64,000 nucleotides of DNA from Comamonas sp. lk (GTDB lineage Bacteria > Pseudomonadota > Gammaproteobacteria > Burkholderiales > Burkholderiaceae_C): the NCBI RefSeq assembly GCF_900564145.1, contig NZ_UOOB01000001.1, forward strand, positions 967,732-1,031,731, in the 5' to 3' direction. The position numbers and the translations under genes were made by a program. Positions 37,570 to 46,357 of this stretch are shown piece after piece. Numbering within the stretch: the stretch's first letter is position 1; each line of letters begins with the position of its first letter. Below the pieces are notes generated by a model. The model saw only the letters and a program-made list of their open reading frames with translations, did not search any database and was not told the DNA's origin.

Positions 37570-37755
37570 GGCGGTGCATGGGGTGAGCTATCTGCCATGC
37601 TCTAAACGGGTGCATGGTTTTGCAGCGGGGCGGGTGACGATGGCCTCTGTCTGCGCGACAATAGCGGATTCGGCGCCAGCGGCGTTCGGTCTTTTGCGGC
37701 CGGGCAGTTCCCACTGGCTGACCTTTCGCTTTTTTCCACTTCAAGCTTTGACGCC

Positions 37756-38562
37756 ATGAAAAAACGTACCCTGTTGGCCACGGTGGCCCTGACTGCAATC
37801 CTGGCAGCCTGCGGCAAGAACGAGCCTGCATCCAATACTGCTGCAGCGCCTGCACCCGCAGCGGTTGCAGCCACCAAGCTGGTGGTGGGTCTGGACGACA
37901 ACTTCCCGCCCATGGGTTTCCGTGACGACAAGAACGAGTTGGTGGGTTTTGACATCGACATGGCCAAGGAAGTGTCCAAGCGCTCGGGCATCGAAGTGGA
38001 ATTCAAGCCAATCGACTGGAATGCCAAGGAAGCCGAGTTGCTGGGCAAGCGCGTGGATGCGCTGTGGAATGGCCTGACCATCCTCGAAGCCCGCAAGGAA
38101 AAGATTCTGTTCTCCGATCCCTACATGGTGAACAAGCAGATCATCATCGTGAAGGCCGGTTCGGACATCAAGTCCAAGGCTGACATGGCCGGCAAGACCG
38201 TGGGTGCCCAGGAAGGCTCCAGCGCCGTGACGGCCATGGAAAAGGATGCCGAGCTGCACGCCAAGTTCAAGGCCACCAAGCTCTATGGTGACAACATCGC
38301 CGCGCTGATGGATCTGGAAGCCGGCCGTCTGGACACCGTGGTGGTCGACGAAGTGGTGGGCCGTTACTACGTGAACAAGAAGCCCGAGAACTACACCGTG
38401 CTGGCGGACGACTTCGGCACCGAAGACTATGGCGTGGGCTTCCGCAAGGATGACGAAGCCACCCGCAACAAGGTCAACGACGTGCTGGCCGAAATGAAGA
38501 AGGACGGCAAGGCTGCTGAAATCGCCAACAAGTGGTTTGGCGCCGACGTCATCAAGCACTGA
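37756..38562 (+). CDS. Polar amino-acid ABC transporter, substrate-binding lipoprotein
   Basis: A family-3 periplasmic solute-binding protein (268 residues) anchored as a lipoprotein: the signal ends in LAAC with Cys19. After an Ala/Pro linker, the domain starts VVGLDDNFPPMGFRDDKNELVGFDIDMAKEV, typical of polar amino-acid receptors. LDTVVVDEVVGRYY and DYGVGFRKDD belong to the second lobe. It starts a three-gene ABC set with a permease and ATPase downstream. A strong terminator after it (38581-38612) probably makes the receptor more abundant than the membrane parts. The exact amino acid is not deducible. Confidence 0.92.
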   Translation: MKKRTLLATVALTAILAACGKNEPASNTAAAPAPAAVAATKLVVGLDDNFPPMGFRDDKNELVGFDIDMAKEVSKRSGIEVEFKPIDWNAKEAELLGKRVDALWNGLTILEARKEKILFSDPYMVNKQIIIVKAGSDIKSKADMAGKTVGAQEGSSAVTAMEKDAELHAKFKATKLYGDNIAALMDLEAGRLDTVVVDEVVGRYYVNKKPENYTVLADDFGTEDYGVGFRKDDEATRNKVNDVLAEMKKDGKAAEIANKWFGADVIKH

Positions 38563-38580
38563 TCTTCTGGATGAGTGCTG

Positions 38581-38612
38581 ACCGGCAATGCCTGGCATTG
38601 CCGGTTTTTTTT
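38581..38612 (+). terminator. Strong terminator inside the amino-acid ABC operon
   Basis: Twelve-base perfect arms ACCGGCAATGCC (38581-38592) and GGCATTGCCGGT (38594-38605) flank a single T, and eight T run to 38612. It lies between the receptor and permease genes, so partial termination would set differential expression. Confidence 0.9.
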
Positions 38613-38724
38613 GCTTTGCAACGACAATGCGTGCTGGTGGAAGCTGGCAAACACTTCCCACTTTTGCGCGCCCGAGCCTGTGGCGGGCTTTTGAAAGCCG
38701 TGGTGCCACACTGAAGGCCATTCG

Positions 38725-39378
38725 ATGGAATATGTAATCTCGCTCTTGGGGCCCATGTCAGCTGGGGCTCTTGTAACTCTCAAGCTGTTTTTCATCACCC
38801 TGGCGCTGTCCATCCCCATGGGGCTAGCGCTGGCGCTGATGCGCATCTCCCGCATCAAGGCGCTGAGCTCGGCGGTAGGCGCCTATATCTGGCTGATGCG
38901 CGGCACGCCGCTGATGCTGCAGCTGCTGTTCGTGTATTTCGCCTTGCCGTTTGTGCCGGTGATCGGCGTGCGTCTGCCGGACTTTCCGGCAGCCGTGGTG
39001 GCTTTTGCGCTCAATTACGCGGCCTATTTTGCGGAAATCTTCCGTGCCGGCATCAAGTCCATAGACCGCGGCCAGTATGAAGGCGCCAAGGTGCTGGGCA
39101 TGAGCTACGGCCAGACCATGCGCCGCATCGTGCTGCCCCAGATGTGGGCACGCATCTTGCCGCCTGTCAGCAATGAGACCATCACCCTGGTCAAGGACAC
39201 CTCCCTGATCTATGTGCTGGCCTTGAATGATTTGCTGCGCGTGGCGCGTGGCGTGGTGCAGCGTGATTTCACCTTCACCCCGTTCATCGTGGCCGGCTGC
39301 TTCTATCTGGTGATGACGTTGGTGCTGACCTGGATCTTCCAATACCTTGAAAACCGCCATGCGAAGTATGACGCGTGA
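38725..39378 (+). CDS. Polar amino-acid ABC transporter permease
   Basis: An inner-membrane permease of the HisM/GlnP type (217 residues, about five helices). MRGTPLMLQLLFVYFALPF and the cytoplasmic EAA loop (YEGAKVLGMSYGQTMRRIVLPQMWARILPP) are diagnostic; the EAA loop docks the ATPase. It begins MEYVISLLGPMSAGALVTLKLF. It is preceded by a terminator after the receptor gene and followed by a family-type repeat and the ATPase gene. Confidence 0.93.
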   Translation: MEYVISLLGPMSAGALVTLKLFFITLALSIPMGLALALMRISRIKALSSAVGAYIWLMRGTPLMLQLLFVYFALPFVPVIGVRLPDFPAAVVAFALNYAAYFAEIFRAGIKSIDRGQYEGAKVLGMSYGQTMRRIVLPQMWARILPPVSNETITLVKDTSLIYVLALNDLLRVARGVVQRDFTFTPFIVAGCFYLVMTLVLTWIFQYLENRHAKYDA

Positions 39379-39475
39379 CCCCCTGAGCGGCTTTGCCGCT
39401 TCCCCCAAGGGGGACGACAGCCTTTGCGTCGGGGCGGCCCTCGCTGGCCGTCTCTGTCTTGGTGCGTGCCAGTTT
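39379..39475. repeat. GC-rich intergenic repeat of Comamonadaceae type
   Basis: Starts at the permease stop: CCCCTGAGCGGC, then AGCGGC-TTT-GCCGCT (39386-39400), then CCCCCAAGGGGG (39402-39413), GACGAC, and a GGGGCGGCCC...GGCCGTCTCT segment. From general knowledge, closely similar strings recur after genes in Acidovorax, Delftia and Comamonas genomes. The 3' boundary is approximate. Confidence 0.6.
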
Positions 39476-39504
39476 TCAGCGCTGAGCGCGATGGAGAGTT
39501 TGTA

Positions 39505-40278
39505 ATGACGTCTGCATCTGACGTAATGATTTCGGCCCAAAGCATCCACAAGAGCTTTGGCAGCGTGTCCGTGTTGCGTGGCGTGTCGCTGGAGCTGGCG
39601 CGCGGCGAGGTGGTGGCCATCATCGGCCCCTCGGGCTCGGGCAAGAGCACGTTCTTGCGCTGTCTCAATCACCTGGAGACCATTGACCGGGGCACCATCG
39701 TCATCGAAGGCGAGGTGCTGGCGCGCTCCGAAGGCGAGGCCAAGGCCCAGTACGTGGGCGATGCCGAAATCCGCAAGATCGGTCGCAAGATGGGCATGGT
39801 GTTCCAGTCCTTCAATCTGTTTCCCCACCTCACGGTGCTGGAGAACATCATTGAGGCGCCCATGATCGTCAAGGGCTTGAAGCGCTCGGATATCGTCCCA
39901 AAGGCCGAGGTGCTGCTGGCCAAGGTCGGCCTGTCTGCCAAGCGCGATGCCTATCCCAACCATCTTTCGGGCGGGCAAAAGCAGCGCGTGGCCATTGCCC
40001 GTGCTCTGGCCATGGAGCCGGACATCCTGTTGTTTGACGAGCCGACTTCGGCGCTGGACCCCGAGTTGACCGGCGAAGTGCTGCGCACCATGCGCGAGCT
40101 GGCCGAAGAGCATATGACCATGCTGGTGGTGACCCATGAGATGGGCTTTGCGCGCGAAGTTGCCAGCCGTGTGATCTTCATGGATGGCGGCCATGTGGTG
40201 GAGCAGGGCCCGTCCGAAGTGTTTTTTGCCGCACCCCGGCACGAGCGCACCAAGGCGTTCTTGCACAATATGTTGTAA
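39505..40278 (+). CDS. Polar amino-acid ABC transporter ATP-binding protein
   Basis: The ATPase of the amino-acid importer (257 residues), GlnQ/HisP-like. Walker A is GPSGSGKST, the Q-loop is [17 protein letters not shown], the signature [15 protein letters not shown], Walker [13 protein letters not shown], and the switch His is in VVTHEMGFA. The ATG at 39505 is chosen because the upstream open frame runs through a repeat element. It energises the permease encoded at 38725 and completes the three-gene transporter. Confidence 0.94.
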   Translation: MTSASDVMISAQSIHKSFGSVSVLRGVSLELARGEVVAIIGPSGSGKSTFLRCLNHLETIDRGTIVIEGEVLARSEGEAKAQYVGDAEIRKIGRKMGMVFQSFNLFPHLTVLENIIEAPMIVKGLKRSDIVPKAEVLLAKVGLSAKRDAYPNHLSGGQKQRVAIARALAMEPDILLFDEPTSALDPELTGEVLRTMRELAEEHMTMLVVTHEMGFAREVASRVIFMDGGHVVEQGPSEVFFAAPRHERTKAFLHNML

Positions 40279-40501
40279 AAAAGCAGGTACTGCAGATTTG
40301 CTTGCTTTGAAGTAAATCTGCAGAATCTTCAGGCAAGGTATAAATTTTAAGCTCCTGAAACAGGAGTTCTGCCTTTGCTTGCAATAGGAAAAGCTATAGA
40401 AACATACATTCGCGTATGTATATCTAGGGTGAACCCGAGCTTTGCGGTCATCTTCTCGGCACAATACGCCTTCGGCCTGTTTTTCGTACCGCTTTCAACG
40501 C
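40279..40501. other. Intergenic region upstream of mlaF with inverted repeats
   Basis: No gene is apparent. It holds a 10-bp inverted repeat CTGCAGATTT/AAATCTGCAG (40290-40299 and 40314-40323), a small hairpin CTCCTG-AAA-CAGGAG (40352-40366) and a TetR-type operator-like palindrome at 40402-40421. The mla operon promoter must be here. Confidence 0.5.
40402..40421. promoter_or_regulatory. TetR/AcrR-type operator-like palindrome
   Basis: ACATACATTCGCGTATGTAT closely resembles the known AcrR-type operator pattern (ACATACATT ... AATGTATGT). Its core TACATTCG-CGTATGTA is palindromic with one mismatch. It lies 80 bp upstream of the mlaF start. No TetR-family gene is in the neighbourhood, so the cognate regulator is unknown. 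Confidence 0.4.
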
Positions 40502-41326
40502 ATGTCATCCAACGCCTCTTTTGTGGAATTGCGCAACGTCACCTTTGCCTATGGTGAACGCATCATCCTGCGCGACCTGTCTTTGCAGGTGCCGCGTGGC
40601 AAAGTCACGGCCCTGATGGGCGCTTCGGGCGGCGGCAAGACCACGGTGCTGCGCCTGATCGGCGGGCAAAACCATGCGCAAACCGGCCAGGTGCTATTTG
40701 ACGGGCGGGACGTGACTCAGATGGGCGCCGCCGATCTGTATGCTGCGCGTCGCCGCATGGGCATGCTGTTCCAGTTCGGTGCCTTGTTCACCGACATGAA
40801 CGTGTTCGACAACGTGGCTTTCCCCTTGCGCGAGCACACCGATCTGCCCGAAGAGCTGATTCGCGACATCGTGCTCATGAAACTGCATGCGGTGGGCCTG
40901 CGCGGTGCGCGCAAGCTCATGCCCAGCGAGATTTCCGGCGGCATGGCCCGGCGCGTGGCACTGGCGCGGGCCATTGTGCTGGACCCCGAACTCATCATGT
41001 ATGACGAACCTTTCGCCGGGCTGGACCCGATTTCCCTGGGCACCTCGGCCCAGCTGATTCGCCAGCTCAATGACGCCATGGGGCTGACATCGATTTTGGT
41101 TTCCCACGATCTGGAGGAAACCTTTCGCGTTGCCGATCATGTGGTGATTCTGGGCAGTGGCGGTGTGGCCGCCCAGGGTACGCCCGAAGAGGTGCGTGCC
41201 AGCAGCGATCCGCTGGTGCAGCAGTTCATCAATGCCCGACCTACAGGCCCCGTGCCGTTTCACTATCCCGGTGTCAGCGCCCAAGAAGATTTTGGCGCTG
41301 CATCAGAAAGCCGCCGCCGCGCATGA
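40502..41326 (+). CDS. mlaF: Mla phospholipid transport ATP-binding protein MlaF
   Basis: MlaF is the ATPase of the MlaFEDB inner-membrane complex, which moves phospholipids between outer and inner membranes and maintains outer-membrane lipid asymmetry. The 274-residue protein has Walker [10 protein letters not shown] at 40-48, signature [14 protein letters not shown], and Walker [36 protein letters not shown] is typical of MlaF rather than of other ATPases. The ATG at 40502 gives the family N-terminus. Its stop overlaps the mlaE start by 4 bp. Confidence 0.93.
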   Translation: MSSNASFVELRNVTFAYGERIILRDLSLQVPRGKVTALMGASGGGKTTVLRLIGGQNHAQTGQVLFDGRDVTQMGAADLYAARRRMGMLFQFGALFTDMNVFDNVAFPLREHTDLPEELIRDIVLMKLHAVGLRGARKLMPSEISGGMARRVALARAIVLDPELIMYDEPFAGLDPISLGTSAQLIRQLNDAMGLTSILVSHDLEETFRVADHVVILGSGGVAAQGTPEEVRASSDPLVQQFINARPTGPVPFHYPGVSAQEDFGAASESRRRA

Positions 41327-42105
41327 ATCCCCTGCATCCCGCGTGCATAGGCGCGGCCTTGCGCAAGCAGTTGAGCAATATCGGCATGGGCGTGCGGCTG
41401 TTCTTGCGCCTGCTGGCCCTGATGGGGCCGGCGCTCAAACGCCCGCGGCTGATTGGCGACCAGATTCACTTTCTGGGTAATTACTCGCTGGCCATCATTG
41501 GCGTCTCCGGGCTTTTCGTGGGCTTTGTGCTGGGCCTGCAGGGCTATTACATCTTGCAGCGCTATGGCTCGGCCGAGGCCGTGGGCCTGATGGTGGCCCT
41601 GAGCCTGTTGCGCGAACTCGGTCCCGTGGTCACGGCTTTGCTGTTTGCCGGCCGTGCCGGTACGGCTTTGACGGCAGAAATCGGGCTGATGAAGGCCGGT
41701 GAACAGCTGTCGGCCATGGAAATGATGGCGGTTGACCCCGTCAAACGCATTCTGGTGCCGCGTTTCTGGGCCGGTCTGATCACGTTGCCGCTGCTGACCG
41801 CCGTGTTCAGCGCCGTGGGCGTGATGGGCGGCTGGCTGGTGGGTGTGGTGATGATCGGGGTGGATGGCGGTGCCTTCTGGGGCCAGATGCAGCAAGGCGT
41901 GGACTGGCTCAACGACCTGGGCAATGGCGTGCTCAAGAGCATGGTGTTCGGCATTGCCGTCACCTTCATTGCCCTGCTGGAAGGCTATACGGCCAAACCC
42001 ACGCCCGAAGGGGTTTCGCGTGCCACGACACGTACCGTGGTGGTGGCTTCGCTCACCGTGCTGGGGCTGGATTTCCTGCTGACGGCAACCATGTTCAGCA
42101 TCTGA
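41323..42105 (+). CDS. mlaE: Mla phospholipid transport permease MlaE
   Basis: MlaE (260 residues) is the polytopic permease of the Mla complex, with about five to six helices. Family signatures are [58 protein letters not shown] and [22 protein letters not shown]. It overlaps mlaF by 4 bp (ATGA), implying coupled translation, and lies 28 bp before mlaD. Confidence 0.94.
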   Translation: MNPLHPACIGAALRKQLSNIGMGVRLFLRLLALMGPALKRPRLIGDQIHFLGNYSLAIIGVSGLFVGFVLGLQGYYILQRYGSAEAVGLMVALSLLRELGPVVTALLFAGRAGTALTAEIGLMKAGEQLSAMEMMAVDPVKRILVPRFWAGLITLPLLTAVFSAVGVMGGWLVGVVMIGVDGGAFWGQMQQGVDWLNDLGNGVLKSMVFGIAVTFIALLEGYTAKPTPEGVSRATTRTVVVASLTVLGLDFLLTATMFSI

Positions 42106-42133
42106 GCCCAGAGAAGTACAAGAGGAAAAAATC

Positions 42134-42646
42134 ATGCAGCAAAACAAAAGTGATGTCTGGGTAGGTCTGTTTGTGCTGATCGGCGCGCTGGCTCTGGTGT
42201 TCCTGGCCTTGCAGTCCGCCAATCTGCTGAGTCTCAATTTCAACAAGACTTATGCCGTGACGGCCCGGTTTGACAATATTGGCGGACTCAAGCCCAAGGC
42301 GGCCGTCAAGAGCGCCGGTGTGGTGGTGGGGCGTGTGGAGTCCATTGGCTTCAACGACCAGACCTTCCAGGCCGATGTGGCCATGAGCATGGATACCCGC
42401 TATGCCTTTCCCAAGGACAGTTCGCTCAAAATTCTGACAAGCGGCCTGCTGGGCGACCAGTACATTGGAATTGAAGCGGGCGCCAGCGAGGACAACCTCA
42501 AGGCCGGTGATCGCGTGACGGCCACCCAGTCTGCCGTGGTGCTGGAGAACCTGATTGGTCAGTTCCTCTACAGCAAGGCAGAGCAGGGCGGCAGCAGCGA
42601 TGCGGGCGCAGGCAATGGCGCGGCAAATGCCGGAGGCAAGCAATGA
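42134..42646 (+). CDS. mlaD: MCE-domain phospholipid-binding protein MlaD
   Basis: MlaD (170 residues) is anchored by one N-terminal helix (about residues 9-28) and forms a hexameric periplasmic MCE ring with a hydrophobic pore for lipids. The MCE domain begins YAVTARFDNIGGLKPKAAVKSAGVVVGRVESIGF. SSLKILTSGLLGDQYIGIEAG is the usual continuation. The Gly/Ala/Asn-rich tail is short. The stop overlaps the mlaA start by 4 bp. Confidence 0.94.
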   Translation: MQQNKSDVWVGLFVLIGALALVFLALQSANLLSLNFNKTYAVTARFDNIGGLKPKAAVKSAGVVVGRVESIGFNDQTFQADVAMSMDTRYAFPKDSSLKILTSGLLGDQYIGIEAGASEDNLKAGDRVTATQSAVVLENLIGQFLYSKAEQGGSSDAGAGNGAANAGGKQ

Positions 42647-43452
42647 TGACGACACGCCCACAGACTGTAGCAATGCAAGAATTCAAGCAAAACAAAGCCC
42701 AAGCCATTCAACGTGTTGCGCTGGTAGCTAGCATTTCGGTAGCGGCCTTGCTCACGGGCTGCGCAACCACGACAGGTGCGGCCAATCCGGCCGATCCGCT
42801 GGAGTCTCTGAACCGCAGCATCTACTCTTTCAACGAAAGCGTGGACGACGCCGTCTTCAAGCCCGTGGCCACGGCCTACCAGAACGTGACTCCGCGTGTG
42901 GCGCGCCAGGGTGTGACCAATGTCTTCGACAACCTGGGCGACGTCTGGTCATTTGTGAACAATGTGCTGCAAGGTCAGGGCCAGGGGGCTTACAACTCCA
43001 TGGTGCGCTTTACCGTCAACAGCGTGTTTGGCATTGGCGGCCTGTTCGACGTGGCCAGCGAAGCCGGCATCGAGCGCTACAAGCAGGATTTCGGCCAGAC
43101 CCTGGGGCGCTGGGGCGTGCCCACCGGCCCTTACGTGATGATCCCTTTGTGGGGGCCTTCCACGGTGCGTGATGCGGCAGGCCTGGTGGTGGATGCCTAT
43201 GGTTATCCGCCCAACACGATTGACGACGTGCGCCTGCGCAACAGCCTGTTCGGGCTGCGCATGGTCAACACCCGTGCCAACTATCTGCAGGCCGGCGAGC
43301 TGCTCGATTCCGTGGCCCTGGACAAATACAGCCTGACGCGCGATGTGTATCTGCGCTCACGCATCGGTGGCGCGGTGTCCGGCGGGGATGGCAAGCTGGA
43401 AAACTATGATGACGACGACGCTGGTAAGCTGCCCCCCGATGGCGGCAAGTAA
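42643..43452 (+). CDS. mlaA: Outer-membrane lipoprotein MlaA (VacJ)
   Basis: MlaA sits in the outer membrane and removes mislocalised phospholipids from the outer leaflet, handing them to MlaC. The lipobox LLTGC gives Cys40 when counted from the ATG at 42643. That start has a good GGAGG site and overlaps mlaD, but an ATG at 42673 would give a more usual signal length. DPLESLNRSIYSFNE, VTNVFDNLGDVWSFVNN and GPYVMIPLWGPSTVRDAAG are VacJ signatures. The Asp-rich tail is unusual but low-complexity. In E. coli mlaA is unlinked; here it is inside the operon. Confidence 0.93.
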   Translation: MMTTRPQTVAMQEFKQNKAQAIQRVALVASISVAALLTGCATTTGAANPADPLESLNRSIYSFNESVDDAVFKPVATAYQNVTPRVARQGVTNVFDNLGDVWSFVNNVLQGQGQGAYNSMVRFTVNSVFGIGGLFDVASEAGIERYKQDFGQTLGRWGVPTGPYVMIPLWGPSTVRDAAGLVVDAYGYPPNTIDDVRLRNSLFGLRMVNTRANYLQAGELLDSVALDKYSLTRDVYLRSRIGGAVSGGDGKLENYDDDDAGKLPPDGGK

Positions 43453-43518
43453 GCCGCAACCGCCAACAGTCAATCAGCAAGGTCGGGACCTGATACCGGC
43501 CGGTGAATGGAGAAATTT

Positions 43519-44148
43519 ATGATGAATCGTAGGATGTGGAGCATGGCAGCTGGCGCCTTGCTGGCTTTGAATCTGGGCCTGCCCGCCGCCGTACATGCCG
43601 CTGACGAGGGCCCGGATGTCCTGGTCAAGCGCGTATCCACGGACGTGCTGGAAACCATCAAGAAAGACGCCACGCTGCGCACAGGCGACACTACCAGGCT
43701 CAATGCGCTGGTCAACGACAAGGTCATGCCTTATGTGGACTTTCGCCGCATGACCTCGGCCGCCGTCGGCCCGGCCTGGCGCAAGGCCACGCCCGACCAG
43801 CGTCAGCGTCTGCAAGACGAGTTCAAGTCCTTGTTGATCCGCACCTATGCGGGCGCTCTGTCGCAAGTGGGCGATCAGACCATTTCCGTCAAGCCCTTGC
43901 GCATGGCGGCGGGCGATACCGATGTGCTGGTGCGCACCCAGGTCAACGGCCGTGGCGAGCCCGTGCAGCTGGATTTCCGTCTGGAAAAGCAGGCCGATGG
44001 CTGGAAGCTCTACAACTTCAACGTGCTGGGCGTGTGGCTGGTGGAAACCTACCGCAACCAGTTTGCACAGGAAATCAATGCCAACGGCATTGACGGTCTG
44101 ATCAAGACCCTGGCTTCGCGCAGCTCCATGCCTGCCAAGGCGCAGTAA
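43519..44148 (+). CDS. mlaC: Periplasmic phospholipid shuttle MlaC
   Basis: MlaC (209 residues) ferries phospholipid across the periplasm between MlaA and MlaD. A Sec signal ends near AVHAADE. The domain shows VLETIKKDATLRTG, MPYVDFRRMTSAAVGPAWRKATPDQRQRLQDEFKSLLIRTYAGAL in segments, and a C-terminal WKLYNFNVLGVWLVETYRNQF. These are hallmark MlaC blocks. The ATG at 43519 follows GGAG by 6 bp; an ATG at 43507 is possible. Next is mlaB, 17 bp away. Confidence 0.93.
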   Translation: MMNRRMWSMAAGALLALNLGLPAAVHAADEGPDVLVKRVSTDVLETIKKDATLRTGDTTRLNALVNDKVMPYVDFRRMTSAAVGPAWRKATPDQRQRLQDEFKSLLIRTYAGALSQVGDQTISVKPLRMAAGDTDVLVRTQVNGRGEPVQLDFRLEKQADGWKLYNFNVLGVWLVETYRNQFAQEINANGIDGLIKTLASRSSMPAKAQ

Positions 44149-44165
44149 ACCCCGTCGCGCCTGTC

Positions 44166-44495
44166 ATGCCAAAAGCCAAGTCATCCACACTGCAGCTGCC
44201 TCGGGAGCTTACCTACCGCCAGGCGCGTGAGTGCCTGCTGAGCCTGCGCCCGCTGGTGGTCGAGTACGCCGGCCAGCAGGTGCCTGTGGATGCCAGCGCG
44301 GTCAAGGTGTTCGATTCTTCGGCGCTGGCCGTGCTGCTGGCCTGCCGCCGCGCCGCACTGGCGGCGGGCAAGCAGCTGCAAATCACAGGTCTGCCCAAGG
44401 GATTGCGCTCCATGGCCGCGCTCTATGGTGTGCAGGAACTGCTGCTGCCGGTAGAGGACGACAGCGACCTCAAGCGCAGCAGCAATGCGGACTAA
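44166..44495 (+). CDS. mlaB: STAS-domain protein MlaB
   Basis: A 109-residue STAS-domain protein, the small cytoplasmic subunit that stabilises and regulates MlaF. The VDASAVKVFDSSALAVLLACRRAA segment is the STAS helix-loop with the conserved Asp and Ser residues. LPKGLRSMAALYGVQELLLPV forms the last helix and strand. It is the final mla gene, 110 bp before the next ABC exporter gene. Confidence 0.88.
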   Translation: MPKAKSSTLQLPRELTYRQARECLLSLRPLVVEYAGQQVPVDASAVKVFDSSALAVLLACRRAALAAGKQLQITGLPKGLRSMAALYGVQELLLPVEDDSDLKRSSNAD

Positions 44496-44605
44496 GACCG
44501 CTTAAGTCCGGGCACGGGGGCTTTTGGCCCTGTCTGGGCGGCTGCGGTCGTGCAGTTCCCGGGTCGACAGCAAGTTTGGCGCCGTGGGCCTAGAATCTGC
44601 CTCGC

Positions 44606-45529
44606 ATGTCAGCAGTCTCATTCCAATCCGTCTCCAAGACCTACCGCACCCCCAAGGGGGAGTTTCAGGCCCTTCAATCGGTCAGCCTGGATATTGAGGA
44701 AGGCGAATTCTTTGGTTTGCTCGGCCCCAATGGCGCAGGCAAGACCACGCTCATCAGCATTCTGGCCGGCCTGTCCAGGGCGAGCAGCGGCCGCGTGCTG
44801 GTTCAGGGCAGCGATGTGCAGGCCAACTATGCCGACGCACGCCGCAAGCTGGGTATCGTGCCCCAGGAGCTGGTGTTCGACCCCTTCTTCAATGTGCGCG
44901 AAGCGCTGCGCTTTCAATCGGGCTATTTCGGCGTCAAGAACAACGACGACTGGATCGACGAGCTGCTGGAGAGCCTGGGCCTGAGCGACAAGGCCCACCA
45001 CAATATGCGCCAGCTCTCGGGCGGCATGAAGCGCCGCGTGCTGGTGGCTCAGGCCCTGGTGCACAAACCACCCATCATCGTGCTCGACGAACCCACCGCC
45101 GGTGTGGATGTGGAGCTGCGCCAGACGCTGTGGCATTTCATCGCCAAGCTCAACAAGCAAGGCCATACCGTCTTGCTGACCACCCACTACCTGGAAGAGG
45201 CCGAGGCTTTGTGCAGCCGCGTAGCCATGCTCAAGCACGGCGAGATCATCAAGCTCTCGTCCATGAGCGAGCTGCTCAAATCCGCTTCCAGCAATGTGCT
45301 GCAATTCAAAACAGATAGCGCCTTGCCCTTGTCTGTGGCCGAACGTGCCCGTATTACCGGCCGCATCGTGCAGATTCCCGCCCAGAACGCCACCGATGTG
45401 GAACAACTGCTGGCCACGCTGCGCGAAGCCGGCGTGACGCCCGAAGACGTGGAGATCCGCCGTGCCGATCTGGAAGATGTGTTCATCAGCGTCATGAATC
45501 AAGCCCAAGGCGCAGGAGGTGCGGCATGA
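44606..45529 (+). CDS. ABC-2-type exporter ATP-binding protein (YadG-like)
   Basis: A DRA-type ABC ATPase (307 residues) with Walker A GPNGAGKTT, signature LSGGMKRRVLVAQAL, Walker B IIVLDEPTAGVD and the switch His in LLTTHYLEEAE. The C-terminal extension (after about 220) resembles that of YadG and related ATPases. Its stop overlaps the permease start by 4 bp. The pair directly follows the mla genes in Burkholderiales and may be linked to envelope biogenesis; the cargo is unknown. Confidence 0.88.
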   Translation: MSAVSFQSVSKTYRTPKGEFQALQSVSLDIEEGEFFGLLGPNGAGKTTLISILAGLSRASSGRVLVQGSDVQANYADARRKLGIVPQELVFDPFFNVREALRFQSGYFGVKNNDDWIDELLESLGLSDKAHHNMRQLSGGMKRRVLVAQALVHKPPIIVLDEPTAGVDVELRQTLWHFIAKLNKQGHTVLLTTHYLEEAEALCSRVAMLKHGEIIKLSSMSELLKSASSNVLQFKTDSALPLSVAERARITGRIVQIPAQNATDVEQLLATLREAGVTPEDVEIRRADLEDVFISVMNQAQGAGGAA

Positions 45530-46281
45530 ACGGCTGGCAAACCCTGCTCAAGAAGGAAGTTCTGCGCTTCTGGAAGGTGAGCTTTCAGACCATTGCCGCA
45601 CCCGTGCTTACGGCCGTGCTCTATCTGCTGGTTTTCGGCCATGTGCTCGAAGGCCGGGTCAAGGTCTACGACAGCATTCCCTATACCGCGTTTCTGATTC
45701 CCGGTCTGGTGATGATGAGCATGTTGCAGAACGCCTTTGCCAACAGCTCCTCCAGCCTGGTGCAGAGCAAGATCATGGGCAATATGATTTTTGTGCTGCT
45801 GACACCGCTGTCGCACTGGGCTTGGTTCACGGCCTATGTCGGAGCCTCGGTGCTGCGCGGCCTGCTGGTGGGCGCGGGGGTGTTCATCGTTACCCTGTTC
45901 TTTGCCGTGCCCGATTTCTCCGCGCCGCTGTGGATTGTGGTGTTTGCCTTCCTGGGCTGTGCCTTGATGGGCACGCTGGGCGTGATTGCCGGGCTGTGGG
46001 CCGAAAAGTTCGACCAGATGGCCGCATTTCAGAACTTTTTGATCATGCCGCTGACCTTTCTGTCCGGCGTGTTCTATTCCGTGAACTCCTTGCCCTCTTT
46101 TTGGCAGGCTGTCAGCCATATCAACCCGTTTTTCTACATGATTGACGGTTTTCGCTACGGATTCTTCGGCCAAAGCGATGTGTCCCCCTGGGTAAGCTTG
46201 GGCATCGTGGGCCTGGCGTGGTTGCTGGTCAGTGCGCTGGCCGTGCACCTGCTGCGCACCGGCTACAAGATCCGTAACTGA
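45526..46281 (+). CDS. ABC-2-type exporter permease (YadH-like)
   Basis: A 251-residue ABC-2 permease with six predicted helices, partner of the preceding ATPase. MNGWQTLLKKEVLRFWKV is the usual amphipathic start. IPGLVMMSMLQNAFANSSSSLVQSK, MPLTFLSGVFYSVNSLP and FFYMIDGFRYGFFG are YadH/NodJ-like blocks. Start coupled to the ATPase gene by ATGA overlap. Substrate unknown. Confidence 0.9.
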   Translation: MNGWQTLLKKEVLRFWKVSFQTIAAPVLTAVLYLLVFGHVLEGRVKVYDSIPYTAFLIPGLVMMSMLQNAFANSSSSLVQSKIMGNMIFVLLTPLSHWAWFTAYVGASVLRGLLVGAGVFIVTLFFAVPDFSAPLWIVVFAFLGCALMGTLGVIAGLWAEKFDQMAAFQNFLIMPLTFLSGVFYSVNSLPSFWQAVSHINPFFYMIDGFRYGFFGQSDVSPWVSLGIVGLAWLLVSALAVHLLRTGYKIRN

Positions 46282-46357
46282 TTTCAATACTCATACACCA
46301 CGGCTTGCGAGACAATGGACGGTTTCGCAAGCTTTTGCGTTTTAGGCATTTTGACCC

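Noticed and set aside
40290..40323. Inverted repeat after the amino-acid ATPase gene as a terminator
   Set aside because: Ten-base arms with a 14-base loop but no T-tract; only noted in the intergenic entry.
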